Assembly (NCBI RefSeq): GCF_003205205.1
Contig: NZ_QJRL01000027.1
Span: 1-64,000, forward strand
DNA length: 64,000 bases
Source: Pseudomonas sp. LB-090624
GTDB taxonomy: Bacteria > Pseudomonadota > Gammaproteobacteria > Pseudomonadales > Pseudomonadaceae
Direction of reading: 5' to 3'
Part shown: in pieces, positions 9,462 through 18,497 of the stretch
Layout: each line of letters begins with the position of its first letter
Position numbering within the stretch: the first letter of the stretch is position 1
Made by a program: the position numbers and the translations under genes
The notes under the pieces: model-generated
What the model was told of the DNA's origin: nothing
Database searches by the model: none
What the model saw: only the letters and a program-made list of their open reading frames with translations

Positions 9462-10784
9462 ATGAATTTCGCCAAACTCGGCCTGATCGAACCGCTGCTG
9501 CGTACCCTGCAGCAGCTGGACTACACCACCCCGACCCCGGTGCAGGCCCAGGCCATCCCCGCCGTGCTGGCCGGGCGCGACCTGATGGCCGCAGCCCAGA
9601 CCGGTACCGGCAAGACCGCCGGCTTTGCCCTGCCCGTACTGCAGCGCCTGGCGCTGGAAGGCGAGAAGGTGGCCAGCAACTCGATCCGTGCGTTGGTGCT
9701 GGTGCCCACCCGTGAGCTGGCCGAGCAGGTGCACAACAATGTGCGTGAGTACGCCGAGAACCTGCCGTTGAGCACCTATGCAGTGTACGGTGGGGTCAGC
9801 ATCAACCCACAGATGATGCGCCTGCGCCGCGGCGTCGACTTGCTGGTGGCTACTCCCGGCCGCTTGCTCGACCTGTTCCGGCAGAATGCGGTGAAGTTCA
9901 ACCAGGTGCAGACCCTGGTGCTGGACGAAGCCGACCGCATGCTCGACCTGGGCTTCGCCGAAGAACTGCAGTCGGTGTATGCCGCGCTGCCACGCAAGCG
10001 CCAGACGCTGTTGTTCTCCGCGACCTTCTCCGAGCAAATCCGCATGCTGGCAGGGCTGGCGCTGAATGACCCGCTAAGCATCGAGGTAAGCCCGCGCAAT
10101 GCCACGGCCAGCAGCGTCAAGCAGTGGCTGGTGCCTGTGGATAAAAAGCGCAAGGAAGACCTGTTCTGCCATCTGATGCGCAAGCAGCGCTGGAAGCAGG
10201 TACTGGTGTTCGCCAAGACCCGCAATGGCGTCGACCAATTGGTGGAGCGCTTGCTGGCCAAAGGGGTGAATGCCGACGGCATCCACGGTGACCGCCCGCA
10301 GGCCACCCGCCAGCGCGCACTGGACAGCTTCAAGGCCCGTGAGATTCAGGTGCTGGTGGCGACCGACGTAGCTGCCCGCGGCCTGGACATCGATGACCTG
10401 CCGCTGGTGGTCAACCTTGACCTGCCGATCGTTGCCGAGGATTACGTGCATCGCATCGGCCGTACCGGGCGGGCGGGTAACAAGGGCGAGGCGATTTCAC
10501 TGGTGTGTGCGGACGAAGTGCAGCTGTTGTCGGCGATCGAAGTGCTGACACGGCAGACCCTGCCGCGCCATGAAGAACCGGATTTCATCCCTGACCATCG
10601 GGTGCCGATGACCGATGCCAGCGGCCAGGTGATCAAAAAGCCGAAGAAGCCCAAGAAGCCGAAAGAGACCAGCGCCAAACGCGGGCTGGGGCGCTGGATG
10701 GACAGTGGGGAGCCGGAGCCGGCGGTGAAGGCGGTGCGCAAGGTACCGAGCTTCAATGGTGGGCCGCGCAAGCGTAAGCCTTGA
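9462..10784 (+). CDS. rhlE: DEAD-box RNA helicase RhlE
   Basis: The 440-residue protein has the complete DEAD-box set: N-terminal Phe and Q motif (YTTPTPVQAQAI, residues 21-32), Walker A AQTGTGKT (45-52), PTRELA, TPGR, DEAD (155-158), SAT, and HRIGRTGR in the C-terminal RecA domain. The last 70 residues form a Lys/Pro-rich basic tail (KKPKKPKKPKE) that is typical of RhlE proteins and likely aids RNA binding. Role: ATP-dependent RNA unwinding in RNA decay and ribosome maturation, by family knowledge. Confidence 0.9.
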   Translation: MNFAKLGLIEPLLRTLQQLDYTTPTPVQAQAIPAVLAGRDLMAAAQTGTGKTAGFALPVLQRLALEGEKVASNSIRALVLVPTRELAEQVHNNVREYAENLPLSTYAVYGGVSINPQMMRLRRGVDLLVATPGRLLDLFRQNAVKFNQVQTLVLDEADRMLDLGFAEELQSVYAALPRKRQTLLFSATFSEQIRMLAGLALNDPLSIEVSPRNATASSVKQWLVPVDKKRKEDLFCHLMRKQRWKQVLVFAKTRNGVDQLVERLLAKGVNADGIHGDRPQATRQRALDSFKAREIQVLVATDVAARGLDIDDLPLVVNLDLPIVAEDYVHRIGRTGRAGNKGEAISLVCADEVQLLSAIEVLTRQTLPRHEEPDFIPDHRVPMTDASGQVIKKPKKPKKPKETSAKRGLGRWMDSGEPEPAVKAVRKVPSFNGGPRKRKP

Positions 10785-10790
10785 GACTTG

Positions 10791-10811
10791 GGGCCGCTTT
10801 GCGGCCCTTTT
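10791..10811 (+). terminator. Terminator after rhlE
   Basis: The stem gggccgc/gcggccc with a TTT loop is followed by TTTT, 7 bases after the rhlE stop codon. The following GCGACGCAAGGCCGC resembles the tail of P. putida REP-associated sequences. Confidence 0.75.
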
Positions 10812-10888
10812 GCGACGCAAGGCCGCCTCCACATGGGCTGCACAATCTGGGTTGACGCAGTACTTGTGGACGCCGCCTCGGCAATCGG

Positions 10889-12127
10889 TCAGGAGGCCCG
10901 CACCCAATCCGCCGCTGCCCGCCCGGCGCGCAAGCCGCTGGCAAAGCACGCCGTGAGCAGATACCCCCCGGTCGGCGCCTCCCAGTCCAGCATCTCGCCG
11001 GCACAGAACACCCCCGGCACGGCCTTGACCATCAACCCATCATCGAGCCCCTCGAAGCGGACCCCCCCGGCACTGCTGATCGCTTCATCCAGGGGCCGCG
11101 TACGCACCAAGGTGATCGGCAATGCCTTGATCGCCCGGGCCAGCGACCCTGGGTCAGCAAAGGTCGCCTGATCGGTCAGTTCGCGCAGCAGCGCCGCCTT
11201 CACCCCATCAATCCCCAGCTGGCTGTGCAGATGCTTGGCCATTGAGCGCGAGCCACGTGGCTTGGCCAGTGCCTGGGCAATCTTGTCCACAGGCTTGTCC
11301 GGCAGCAGGTCGAGCAGCAGTACCCCTTGGCCTTCGCGGTTGATGGCCTCGCGCACTGGCGCCGACCAGGCATATACCAGGCTGCCTTCCACACCTTGCG
11401 CGGTGAGAATGAACTCGCCTTTGCGGGGGGCGCTGCCGGGCACGCTGAGGGCGATGTTCTTCAATGGCGCGCCCGCGAATTTTTGCTTCAGCACTGCGCT
11501 CCAGCCTTCCACCTCAAACCCGCAGTTGCTGGGTTGCATAGGCGAGATATCCACAGCCCGTTCGGCCAACAATGGCTGCCAGGCACCGTCTGAACCCAAG
11601 CGCGCCCAACTGCCGCCACCCAGCGCCAGTACCACGACTGCAGCCTTCACCGCGCGCTCGCCCTGTGGATAAGCAATTCGCAAGGCACCCTCGGCATTCC
11701 AGCCCAGCCAGCGGTGACGGGTGTGGATAACTACGCCACTTTCACGCAGGCGCTTGAGCCAGGCGCGCAGCAGCGGTGCGGCTTTCATGTCGGAGGGGAA
11801 CACCCGGCCCGAGGTACCGACAAAGGTTTCGACGCCAAGACCGTGAATCCACTGGCGCAAGGCGTCGGCGTCGAAGTCGCGCAGCAGGGCTTCGATGTTG
11901 CCCTGGCGCTCGGCATAGCGGGCGACGAACGCCGGGTAGGGCTCGGAATGGGTGATGTTCATGCCGCCGACACCCGCCAGCAGGAACTTGCGCCCCACCG
12001 AAGGCATGGCATCGAACACTTCCACCGCCAGGCCTGCCTGGGCCAGGGCTTCAGCGGCCATCAGGCCGGCCGGGCCGCCACCGATGACGACTGCGAGGGG
12101 AGGGGAGGCGGGGTTGAGATCGGGCAT
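10889..12127 (-). CDS. BaiN/RdsA-family (TIGR03862) flavoprotein
   Basis: The 412-residue protein begins with a dinucleotide-binding Rossmann signature (VIGGGPAGLMAAEALAQAG, residues 14-32) and has a second FAD motif near the C-terminus (GVFCAGEMLDWEAPTGGYLL). The GRKFLLAGVGGMNITHSE segment near 45-62 is typical of the HI0933/BaiN-like NAD(P)/FAD oxidoreductases, specifically the TIGR03862 group. The substrate is unknown. It converges with rhlE. Confidence 0.85.
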   Translation of the reverse strand: MPDLNPASPPLAVVIGGGPAGLMAAEALAQAGLAVEVFDAMPSVGRKFLLAGVGGMNITHSEPYPAFVARYAERQGNIEALLRDFDADALRQWIHGLGVETFVGTSGRVFPSDMKAAPLLRAWLKRLRESGVVIHTRHRWLGWNAEGALRIAYPQGERAVKAAVVVLALGGGSWARLGSDGAWQPLLAERAVDISPMQPSNCGFEVEGWSAVLKQKFAGAPLKNIALSVPGSAPRKGEFILTAQGVEGSLVYAWSAPVREAINREGQGVLLLDLLPDKPVDKIAQALAKPRGSRSMAKHLHSQLGIDGVKAALLRELTDQATFADPGSLARAIKALPITLVRTRPLDEAISSAGGVRFEGLDDGLMVKAVPGVFCAGEMLDWEAPTGGYLLTACFASGLRAGRAAADWVRAS

Positions 12128-12275
12128 GGTGGGTAGCGGGCTGTGGAAAAGATGCCCATTCTAGCGCAGCGTGGGCCATGGAAGCACTGGTCAAAAAATA
12201 ACCAGTCTTCTGCAGGCCTTGCTGGCTAAGGGTTACAGCGCCTTTCCCGCAGGTTATCCACAAGCGGTTCCACAG

Positions 12276-13190
12276 TCATTGTGAACAACCCAAGACACGC
12301 GCGGCGCTGTGGTGAAGGATGCCATGGCGCCTGGCCAGCGCGCTGCGGTCTTTGCTGTAGCCGCCGCCGATCACGCCCACCACCGGGATATCGCGGCCCA
12401 GGCAGTGGCGCAGCACCGCCTCGTCACGGGCGGCGACGCCGGCGTCGGTCAGTTGCAGGTAGCCGAGGGCGTCGTCCTTGTGCACGTCGACGCCGGCGTC
12501 ATACAGCACCAGGTCGGGCTGATACAGCGGCAGCAGGTAGTTGAGGGCGTCGTCCACCACCTTCATGTATGCGTGGTCGCCCATGCCCCGGGGCAAGGGG
12601 ATGTCCCAGTCGCTTTGTGCCTTGCGCGCCGGGAAGTTCTGCTCGCAGTGCAGCGACACGGTGATCGCCTCTGGCGTGTCGTGCAGGATGCGCGCGGTGC
12701 CGTCGCCCTGGTGTACGTCGCAGTCGAAGATCAGCACCCGGTGCACCCGGCCGGCCTCCAGCAGGTAGCGGCTGATCACTGCCAGGTCGTTGAAGATGCA
12801 GAAGCCGGCCGGGTGATCGTAGTGGGCGTGATGGGTGCCCCCTGCGAGGTGGCAGGCGATGCCGTGCTGCAGCGCCATCTCGGCGGTCAGCAGCGACCCG
12901 CCCACGGCGCGCACGGTACGCCGGGCCAGTGCCTCGCTCCACGGCAGGCCGAGGCGGCGTTGGTCTTCGCGGGACAGTTCGCCGTTCATGTAGCGCTCGA
13001 TGTAACCGCGGTCGTGGGCCAGGGCGAGGATATCGTTGGGGCAGATTTCCGGGCGCAGCAAGGCCTGGTCGGTGGTCAGCCCGGTGTCGACCAGGTGGTC
13101 GTGCAGCAGGCGGAACTTGTCCATCGGGAAGCGGTGTTCGGCGGGGAACTCCGGGCTGTAGTCTTCGTGGTAGATCAGCGGCAACGGCAT
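12276..13190 (-). CDS. Histone deacetylase-superfamily hydrolase
   Basis: The 304-residue protein (ATG at 13190; a TTG five codons upstream is possible) carries the zinc-hydrolase residues of the arginase/deacetylase fold: GGTHHAHYDHPAGFCIFND with the paired His and the Asn, DCDVHQGDGTARI with the zinc ligands Asp and His, and DAGVDVHKDD with the second Asp. Bacterial members act on acetylated small molecules such as polyamines or acetoin-related substrates, or on proteins; the substrate here is not evident. No signal peptide. Confidence 0.85.
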   Translation of the reverse strand: MPLPLIYHEDYSPEFPAEHRFPMDKFRLLHDHLVDTGLTTDQALLRPEICPNDILALAHDRGYIERYMNGELSREDQRRLGLPWSEALARRTVRAVGGSLLTAEMALQHGIACHLAGGTHHAHYDHPAGFCIFNDLAVISRYLLEAGRVHRVLIFDCDVHQGDGTARILHDTPEAITVSLHCEQNFPARKAQSDWDIPLPRGMGDHAYMKVVDDALNYLLPLYQPDLVLYDAGVDVHKDDALGYLQLTDAGVAARDEAVLRHCLGRDIPVVGVIGGGYSKDRSALARRHGILHHSAARVLGCSQ

Positions 13191-13301
13191 GGGTGGAGGT
13201 CGCAATCAGGGCCAGTGCTGATCTTGCCATGGCTGGGGCGGCATTGCTGCGCAATCTCCGGCTCGCCAATGCCGGCATGGCGCCCTGAGTGATCGGTTGT
13301 G

Positions 13302-13988
13302 CTACTGCGCAGCGCTGGCCAGTACCCGCTGCCAGTCGGGCTCGTTAAGGCGGCCGAGGATCCGCGTCTTGCCATTGCCATCCACCGAAACGAACAGCGC
13401 GCTGGCATAGCCGCTTGCACGCTCATTCCCCACGACGTTCTGCTGGCGGGCGAAATGGTCGATGCAACCGTTGTGGGTCACCAGCACCAGGTTGTGCCCG
13501 GCACGCTTGTGCGCCAGTGCGTTGCTGACGAACTGGTTGTCGCAACTCTCGAGCCAGTCCTCGCTGGCCACTGCCTGGCCAAGTATGAAGTGCGCAGTCT
13601 GCCGGGTGCGCAGTTTCGGGCTGCTGAGCAGGTCGGCGTTGTTCAGGCCCAGTTGGTGGAGCCCTTTACCAACGCGGCTGGCGGCTTGGCGACCGGCAAC
13701 GGTGATGCCGGTGGGGTCGTCCAGGCAAGGGCCGGGGGCGCTGTCGCAGCGTTCGGCATGGCGGATCATCACGATCACCGTTCCGTCGGCCCATTCCTGC
13801 AGCAGGCCGCTGTCACGCAGTTGTTGCTCTTTGCCAAGGTCCACGATGTGCGTCCTCGTCGCCAGCCAGGTGGTCAACGCCGCGATGACCATGCACAGGC
13901 CAAGGGCGGCACCCAAAGCCTTGCGGCCAAGGCGGCGCTTGCGCCGGGCGTGAATGGCAGAATGCCCCAGGGTATTGCTTGATAGCAT
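13302..13988 (-). CDS. Histidine phosphatase, Ais-like
   Basis: The 228-residue protein has a basic N-terminus, one membrane anchor (ALGAALGLCMVIAALTTWLA) and a histidine phosphatase domain with the catalytic RHAER motif (VIVMIRHAERCD) and the second catalytic His in VLVTHNGCID. Membrane-anchored members such as Ais remove phosphate from the lipopolysaccharide core, which makes an envelope substrate plausible but unproven. The ATG at 13988 is preferred because GGAG lies six bases upstream; two earlier in-frame ATGs exist. Confidence 0.75.
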   Translation of the reverse strand: MLSSNTLGHSAIHARRKRRLGRKALGAALGLCMVIAALTTWLATRTHIVDLGKEQQLRDSGLLQEWADGTVIVMIRHAERCDSAPGPCLDDPTGITVAGRQAASRVGKGLHQLGLNNADLLSSPKLRTRQTAHFILGQAVASEDWLESCDNQFVSNALAHKRAGHNLVLVTHNGCIDHFARQQNVVGNERASGYASALFVSVDGNGKTRILGRLNEPDWQRVLASAAQ

Positions 13989-14167
13989 GCGTTGCTCCAT
14001 TGGCATGGCCGTGGCAGGCACGGCAGAGATGGCGGCATTTTCCTAAGCGGCCTGTCGGGGGCCGGTGAAGGGCGTGTGAAAATTGCATTCGGCTGCTGCC
14101 GGGTGGGTGAAACCCTTGCCCACGCCTAAGCTGTAAACTGCAAGACGGCACAACCGGAGCAGGCCCG

Positions 14168-14737
14168 ATGACCCCTATCCTTCAACTGGAAAGCGCACGT
14201 CTGGTGCTGCGCCAATGGCATGACGATGACTTGCGCGAGTTCGCCGCGCTGTGCGCCGACCCACAGGTAATGCGCTACTTCCCTGCGCCGCTGACGCGCC
14301 TGGAGGCTGCCGCGCTGATTGGCCGTATACGCGGGCACTTCAACGAGTACGGTTTTGGTTTATGGGCCCTGGAGCGCAAGGACAGCGGTGCGTTCATTGG
14401 CATGACCGGCTTGCTGCACGTGGGCTTCGACGCCGATTTCACCCCTGCCGTGGAGATTGGCTGGCGCCTGGCCCGCCGCCACTGGGGCCTGGGTTTTGCC
14501 AGCGAAGCCGCATGGACCTGCCTGCGTTGTGCTTTCGCCCAATTGCGCCTGGAAGAGGTGGTGTCGTTCACTACCGCGAGTAACCTGCCGTCGCAGAAGG
14601 TCATGCAGGCCATTGGCATGCAGCAAGACGTGCACGGCAGCTTCGAACACCCCCGCCTGCCCGAGGGCCACCCGCTGCGGCCGCATGTGCTGTATCGCAT
14701 CGACCGTGCGCACTGGGAGCGTACCCTGCGCGCCTGA
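14168..14737 (+). CDS. GNAT-family N-acetyltransferase (RimJ/RimL type)
   Basis: The 189-residue protein matches the RimJ/RimL-like GNAT group: LESARLVLRQWHDDDL at the start, EIGWRLARRHWGLGFASEAA carrying the acetyl-CoA binding R/Q-x-x-G-x-G/A pattern, and VVSFTTASNLPSQKVMQAIGM at the C-terminal strand-helix. It transfers acetyl from acetyl-CoA to an amine on a peptide or small molecule; the target is unknown. Confidence 0.85.
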   Translation: MTPILQLESARLVLRQWHDDDLREFAALCADPQVMRYFPAPLTRLEAAALIGRIRGHFNEYGFGLWALERKDSGAFIGMTGLLHVGFDADFTPAVEIGWRLARRHWGLGFASEAAWTCLRCAFAQLRLEEVVSFTTASNLPSQKVMQAIGMQQDVHGSFEHPRLPEGHPLRPHVLYRIDRAHWERTLRA

Positions 14738-14824
14738 ATGCACGGCCATGCCCGGCGCGAATGACAAACGCTGTATCATTTGCCCACTTGGAAGGCGCTT
14801 GCCCGTTACACGTTCAGCGCCTGT

Positions 14825-14876
14825 GAAATCGAGCGCCGCTCGGGCGGCGCATCGCGAGCTAGGCTCGCTCCTACGG
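14825..14876. repeat. REP-like extragenic palindromes
   Basis: Two adjacent hairpins (gcgccgc/gcggcgc and gcgagc/gctcgc) followed by TCCTACGG form a pattern common between genes of P. putida. The element lies immediately upstream of tesB, ending about 10 bases before its start codon, so it overlaps the leader of that transcript. Confidence 0.65.
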
Positions 14877-14886
14877 AGAACCCCCG

Positions 14887-15756
14887 ATGAGTCATGTGTT
14901 GGACGACCTGGTCGACCTGTTGAGCCTCGAGTCCATCGAGGAGAACCTGTTCCGTGGACGCAGCCAGGACCTGGGCTTCCGCCAGCTGTACGGCGGGCAG
15001 GTACTGGGGCAGTCGTTGTCGGCAGCCAGCCAGACGGTCGAGGACGCGCGCCATGTGCATTCGCTGCACGGTTACTTCCTGCGCCCGGGCGATGCCACGC
15101 TGCCAGTGGTGTACTCGGTGGACCGCGTGCGTGATGGCGGCAGCTTCAGCACCCGGCGGGTAACGGCGATTCAGAAGGGCCAGACCATCTTTACCTGCAG
15201 CGCGTCGTTCCAGTACGACGAGGAAGGTTTCGAACACCAGGCGCAGATGCCTGACGTGGTCGGCCCGGAAAACCTGCCCACTGAAGTGGAGCTGGCGCGG
15301 GCCATGGCTGACCAGTTGCCCGAGCGCATTCGCGACAAGGTGCTGTGCGCCAAGCCGATCGAGATCCGCCCGGTCACCGAGCGTGACCCGTTCAACCCCA
15401 AGCCGGGCGACCCGGTGAAGTACGCCTGGTTCCGCGCTGACGGCAACCTGCCCGACGTGCCGGCCCTGCACAAGTACATGCTGGCCTACGCCTCGGATTT
15501 CGGCCTGCTGACCACTTCGTTGTTGCCGCATGGCAAGTCGGTGTGGCAGCGCGACATGCAGATCGCCAGCCTCGACCATTCGCTGTGGTTTCACGGCAAC
15601 CTGCGCGCCGATGAGTGGCTGCTGTACGCCACCGACAGCCCTTGGGCGGGCAATTCCCGTGGTTTCAGCCGCGGCAGCATCTTCAATCAGGCCGGGCAAC
15701 TGGTAGCGTCGTCGGCCCAGGAAGGCCTGATTCGTTATCGCAAGGACTGGGCATGA
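14887..15756 (+). CDS. tesB: Acyl-CoA thioesterase II
   Basis: The 289-residue protein is a double hot-dog acyl-CoA thioesterase that hydrolyses medium- and long-chain acyl-CoA. Conserved features are YGGQVLGQSLSAA near residues 36-48, GGSFSTRRVTAIQ near 88-100, and the C-terminal ASLDHSLWFHG with the catalytic Asp. Length equals E. coli TesB. The stop overlaps the start of the HAD gene (ATGA), indicating translational coupling. Confidence 0.93.
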   Translation: MSHVLDDLVDLLSLESIEENLFRGRSQDLGFRQLYGGQVLGQSLSAASQTVEDARHVHSLHGYFLRPGDATLPVVYSVDRVRDGGSFSTRRVTAIQKGQTIFTCSASFQYDEEGFEHQAQMPDVVGPENLPTEVELARAMADQLPERIRDKVLCAKPIEIRPVTERDPFNPKPGDPVKYAWFRADGNLPDVPALHKYMLAYASDFGLLTTSLLPHGKSVWQRDMQIASLDHSLWFHGNLRADEWLLYATDSPWAGNSRGFSRGSIFNQAGQLVASSAQEGLIRYRKDWA

Positions 15757-16343
15757 GCCTGGGCGAGGTGCGCAACTGGGTGTTCGACATGGACGGCACC
15801 CTGACCGTGGCCGTGCACGACTTTGCCGCCATTCGGGTGGCGCTGGACATCCCGGCCGAACACGACATCCTCACCCACCTGGCGGCCTTGCCGGCAGAAG
15901 AAGCGGCGGCCAAGCATGCCTGGTTGCTGGCGCACGAAAGGGATCTGGCAACTGCCTCCACGGCGGCCAGCGGGGCGGTGGAACTGGTGCGCGAGTTGGC
16001 GGGGCGCGGGTGCCGGCTGGGTATTCTGACCCGCAATGCGCGTGAACTGGCGCATGTAACGCTGGAGGCCATTGGCCTGGCGGACTGCTTCCCGGTGGAA
16101 CACATTCTCGGGCGTGACGAGGCTGCGCCCAAGCCGAGCCCGGATGGGCTGCTGAAGATTGCCAGCGCCTGGGGCGTGACCCCGAGCGAACTGGTGATGG
16201 TGGGAGACTACCGCTTTGACCTGGACTGTGGGCGGGCGGCGGGGGCACGCACGGTGCTGGTGAACCTGCCGGACAATCCCTGGCCGGAGCTGGTGGATTG
16301 GCATGCGGCGGATTGCCGAGCGTTGAAGGTGATGCTGGGCTGA
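15753..16343 (+). CDS. HAD-IA family hydrolase
   Basis: The 196-residue protein has the haloacid dehalogenase motifs: FDMDGTL with the nucleophile Asp near residue 11, ILTRNA (motif II Thr), KPSPDGL (motif III Lys) and MVGDYRFDLDCG (motif IV). The short cap between motifs I and II places it among phosphoglycolate-phosphatase-like HAD-IA enzymes. ATG at 15753 overlaps the tesB stop by four bases; longer in-frame starts inside tesB are unlikely. The substrate is unknown. Confidence 0.85.
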   Translation: MSLGEVRNWVFDMDGTLTVAVHDFAAIRVALDIPAEHDILTHLAALPAEEAAAKHAWLLAHERDLATASTAASGAVELVRELAGRGCRLGILTRNARELAHVTLEAIGLADCFPVEHILGRDEAAPKPSPDGLLKIASAWGVTPSELVMVGDYRFDLDCGRAAGARTVLVNLPDNPWPELVDWHAADCRALKVMLG

Positions 16344-16360
16344 TGCGTGTGGCAATGGGA

Positions 16361-16392
16361 GCCTCTTCGCAGGCATGCCCGCTAAAGGGCCG
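16361..16392. repeat. Partial REP-like element
   Basis: The string cctcttcgcaggcatgcccgc resembles the P. putida REP consensus containing CTTCGCGGGCATGCCCGC, with one change. It occupies the gap between the HAD hydrolase and the alcohol dehydrogenase. Confidence 0.45.
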
Positions 16393-16442
16393 GATCTGTC
16401 TATGCTGAACCCCATTCTTTGCTCTGATACGGAGACCCACCC

Positions 16443-17453
16443 ATGAGCAGCAAGGCCATCTACGTACAACCTGGCGGCGGCTACGACAAGGTCCAGGTCG
16501 GCACCTGCGAGGCCCAGGCCCCCAAAGCGGGCGAGATCACCGTGCGCCTGCACGCCAGTTCCCTCAACTACCACGATTTCGCCGTGGTCAGCGGCATGTG
16601 GGGCCCAAGCGAGCGACGCATCCCCATGGCCGATGGCGCCGGCGAGGTGGTTGCGGTGGGGGCTGGCGTCACTGAGTTCCAGGTCGGCGACAATGTGGTC
16701 AGCACTTTCTTCCCCGACTGGCTCGATGGCGAGGCCAATGTCGAGGGCTTTGCCCGGGTGCCGGGTGACGGCGTCGATGGCTACGCGCGCGAGCAGGTAA
16801 CCGCCCGCGCCACCGCCTTTACCCTGGCACCCAAGGGCTTCAGCCACGCCGAGGCCGCCACCCTGACCACCGCCGGCCTCACCGCCTGGCGTGCGCTGAT
16901 GAGCGACGACCACCTCAAGCCCGGCGATACGGTGCTGGTACAGGGTACGGGGGGCGTGTCTATCTTCGCCCTGCAGTTCGCCAAGCTGGCGGGTGCCACG
17001 GTGATCGCCACCTCGTCCAGCGATGCCAAGCTGGAGCGCCTGAAGGCCCTGGGTGCCGACCACCTCATCAACTACAAGAGCACGCCGGCCTGGGGCGAGA
17101 AAGTACGCGAGCTGACGGGCAACCGTGGCGTTGATCATGTGATCGAAGTGGGTGGCCCAGCGACGCTGGAGCAGTCGATGATTGCTGCGCGCATTGGCGG
17201 GCATGTGTCGCTGATCGGCATCCTTACCGGGGTGGCTGGGCAGTTGCCGCTGGTGCAGGCGCTGGTGCGGCAGATTCGCCTGCAAGGGGTGCTGGTGGGC
17301 AGCCGGGCGCAGCAGCAGGCGATGGTGCGGGCGATCGATGCCAATGGCCTGCGGCCGGTGGTGGACAAGCATTTCGAGCTGGAACAGATCGTCGAGGCGT
17401 TCCGTTACCAGGAGAGCAACCGGCATTTCGGCAAGATCTGCCTGACTTGGTGA
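16443..17453 (+). CDS. NAD(P)-dependent alcohol dehydrogenase / quinone reductase
   Basis: The 336-residue protein belongs to the medium-chain dehydrogenase superfamily. It has a GroES-like N-terminal domain (SLNYHDFAVVSG, IPMADGAGEVVAVG) and a Rossmann domain with TVLVQGTGGVSIFALQFAK near residues 160-178. The cysteine cluster that binds structural zinc and the typical catalytic Cys/His ligands are not present, so a zinc-independent oxidoreductase of the quinone reductase type is likely. Substrate unknown. It stands alone between a REP-like element and a convergent regulator gene. Confidence 0.82.
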   Translation: MSSKAIYVQPGGGYDKVQVGTCEAQAPKAGEITVRLHASSLNYHDFAVVSGMWGPSERRIPMADGAGEVVAVGAGVTEFQVGDNVVSTFFPDWLDGEANVEGFARVPGDGVDGYAREQVTARATAFTLAPKGFSHAEAATLTTAGLTAWRALMSDDHLKPGDTVLVQGTGGVSIFALQFAKLAGATVIATSSSDAKLERLKALGADHLINYKSTPAWGEKVRELTGNRGVDHVIEVGGPATLEQSMIAARIGGHVSLIGILTGVAGQLPLVQALVRQIRLQGVLVGSRAQQQAMVRAIDANGLRPVVDKHFELEQIVEAFRYQESNRHFGKICLTW

Positions 17454-17536
17454 GGGCAGGGTAGCTGGATGTAAGGGCCACCCTGCACGCCATGCTATTC
17501 GTAGCATCAAACCCGAGGCCTTGCACTGCCTGACAG

Positions 17537-18238
17537 TCAGTCCGGCAGTAACCGGTCCCGGCTGTTGGACAGATGCAGGCACACTGCCGCACGCGCGGCA
17601 TCCGGGTCTTGCCGGCGTATGGCATTGAGGATCGCCTCATGCTCCAGGTTGGCCAGGTACGCTTGCCGCGCCAGCTTGGCCCCCCCGCGCTCGGCCAGGG
17701 CCATGCGGTTGCGCGGTATCAGGCCGTTACCCAGTTGCAGCAGCATCTCGGTGAAATACAGATTGCCGGTGGCCTCGGCAATCAGCAGGTGAAAGCGCCG
17801 GTCGGCTTCGATGCAACTGTCGCCGGCAGCGGCCAAATCCTGATAGTCATCCAGCGCCTGGCGCATGCGCGCCAGTTGCCCTTCATCACGACGCAGTGCG
17901 GCCAGCGCGGCAGCCTGGCCCTCAAGGCCAATACGCAGCTCCAGCAGGTCGCGCACATTCGCCGCGCTTTCCGCCGCAACGCGCAGCCCGGCCTGGGCCT
18001 GTCGCTCCATCACGAATGTCCCGATACCGTGGCGCGGCTCCACCAGCCCAGAGGCCTGCAGTTTCGACAAGGCTTCGCGAACCACCGTTCGGCTTACCCC
18101 GTGCTCGCGCACCAAGGTGTTTTCCGAAGGCAGTTTGTCACCTGGTTTGAACGTACCCAGCAGAATCTGCTGGGTCAGGCTGGAAACCAGGTCATGGGCA
18201 CGGCTATGGCCGCGTTTGCGAGCGTGTTCGGGTTCCAT
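17537..18238 (-). CDS. FadR-type GntR regulator, probable regulator of glucarate genes
   Basis: The 233-residue protein starts MEPEHARKRG at 18238; a longer reading frame is open but lies over the operator. Residues 15-80 form the GntR winged helix (GDKLPSENTLVREHGVSRTV followed by VREALSKLQASGLVEPRHGIGTF). Residues 95-225 form an all-helical FCD ligand domain (RDLLELRIGLEG, HLLIAEATGN, HEAILNAIRRQDPDAARAA) with the metal-binding Asp/His pattern. It is divergent from gudP-gudD and two TTGT-N3-ACAA palindromes lie between them, so it most likely represses that operon and itself, with a sugar acid as inducer. Confidence 0.83.
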   Translation of the reverse strand: MEPEHARKRGHSRAHDLVSSLTQQILLGTFKPGDKLPSENTLVREHGVSRTVVREALSKLQASGLVEPRHGIGTFVMERQAQAGLRVAAESAANVRDLLELRIGLEGQAAALAALRRDEGQLARMRQALDDYQDLAAAGDSCIEADRRFHLLIAEATGNLYFTEMLLQLGNGLIPRNRMALAERGGAKLARQAYLANLEHEAILNAIRRQDPDAARAAVCLHLSNSRDRLLPD

Positions 18239-18261
18239 GTGTGATCCGGATCTTGATTTAC

Positions 18262-18272
18262 TTGTACGACAA
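18262..18272. promoter_or_regulatory. Operator palindrome TTGTACGACAA
   Basis: An inverted repeat of the form TTGT-N3-ACAA, extended to CTTGT...ACAAG, sits 23 bases upstream of the regulator start. The same arms occur at 18407-18417. FadR-subfamily GntR proteins bind this kind of short palindrome, so it is a likely autoregulatory site. Confidence 0.65.
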
Positions 18273-18397
18273 GTTAATCGATAGAAATATTTTTTGCCGA
18301 TTTTTCGCGCCTCCAATCGGGCATGTAGCTGATCTGTTTTTGCATGTTCGGATCAAATTTGCATTATGACAGCTTGTATTTTGCTATTTTACCGACG

Positions 18398-18417
18398 TTG
18401 ACAATCTTGTCGTACAA
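18398..18417 (+). promoter_or_regulatory. gudP promoter -35 with overlapping operator
   Basis: TTGACA at 18398-18403 is a perfect -35 hexamer. The palindrome TTGTCGTACAA at 18407-18417 lies directly behind it, in the spacer, where a bound repressor would block RNA polymerase. The -10 hexamer is weak (around GAATAA near 18426). Confidence 0.6.
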
Positions 18418-18497
18418 CCTCGCTGCGAATAAGCTCCTCCCCACTGCCATGTCAGACAACCCGACCCGCACAAAAACAATTAGTGGGAGATCCGCAA

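Noticed and set aside
12254..12262. TTATCCACA, a perfect DnaA box
   Set aside because: Single copy in a short intergenic gap, with no cluster of boxes or origin-linked genes (dnaA, dnaN, rpmH) nearby; not evidence for oriC.
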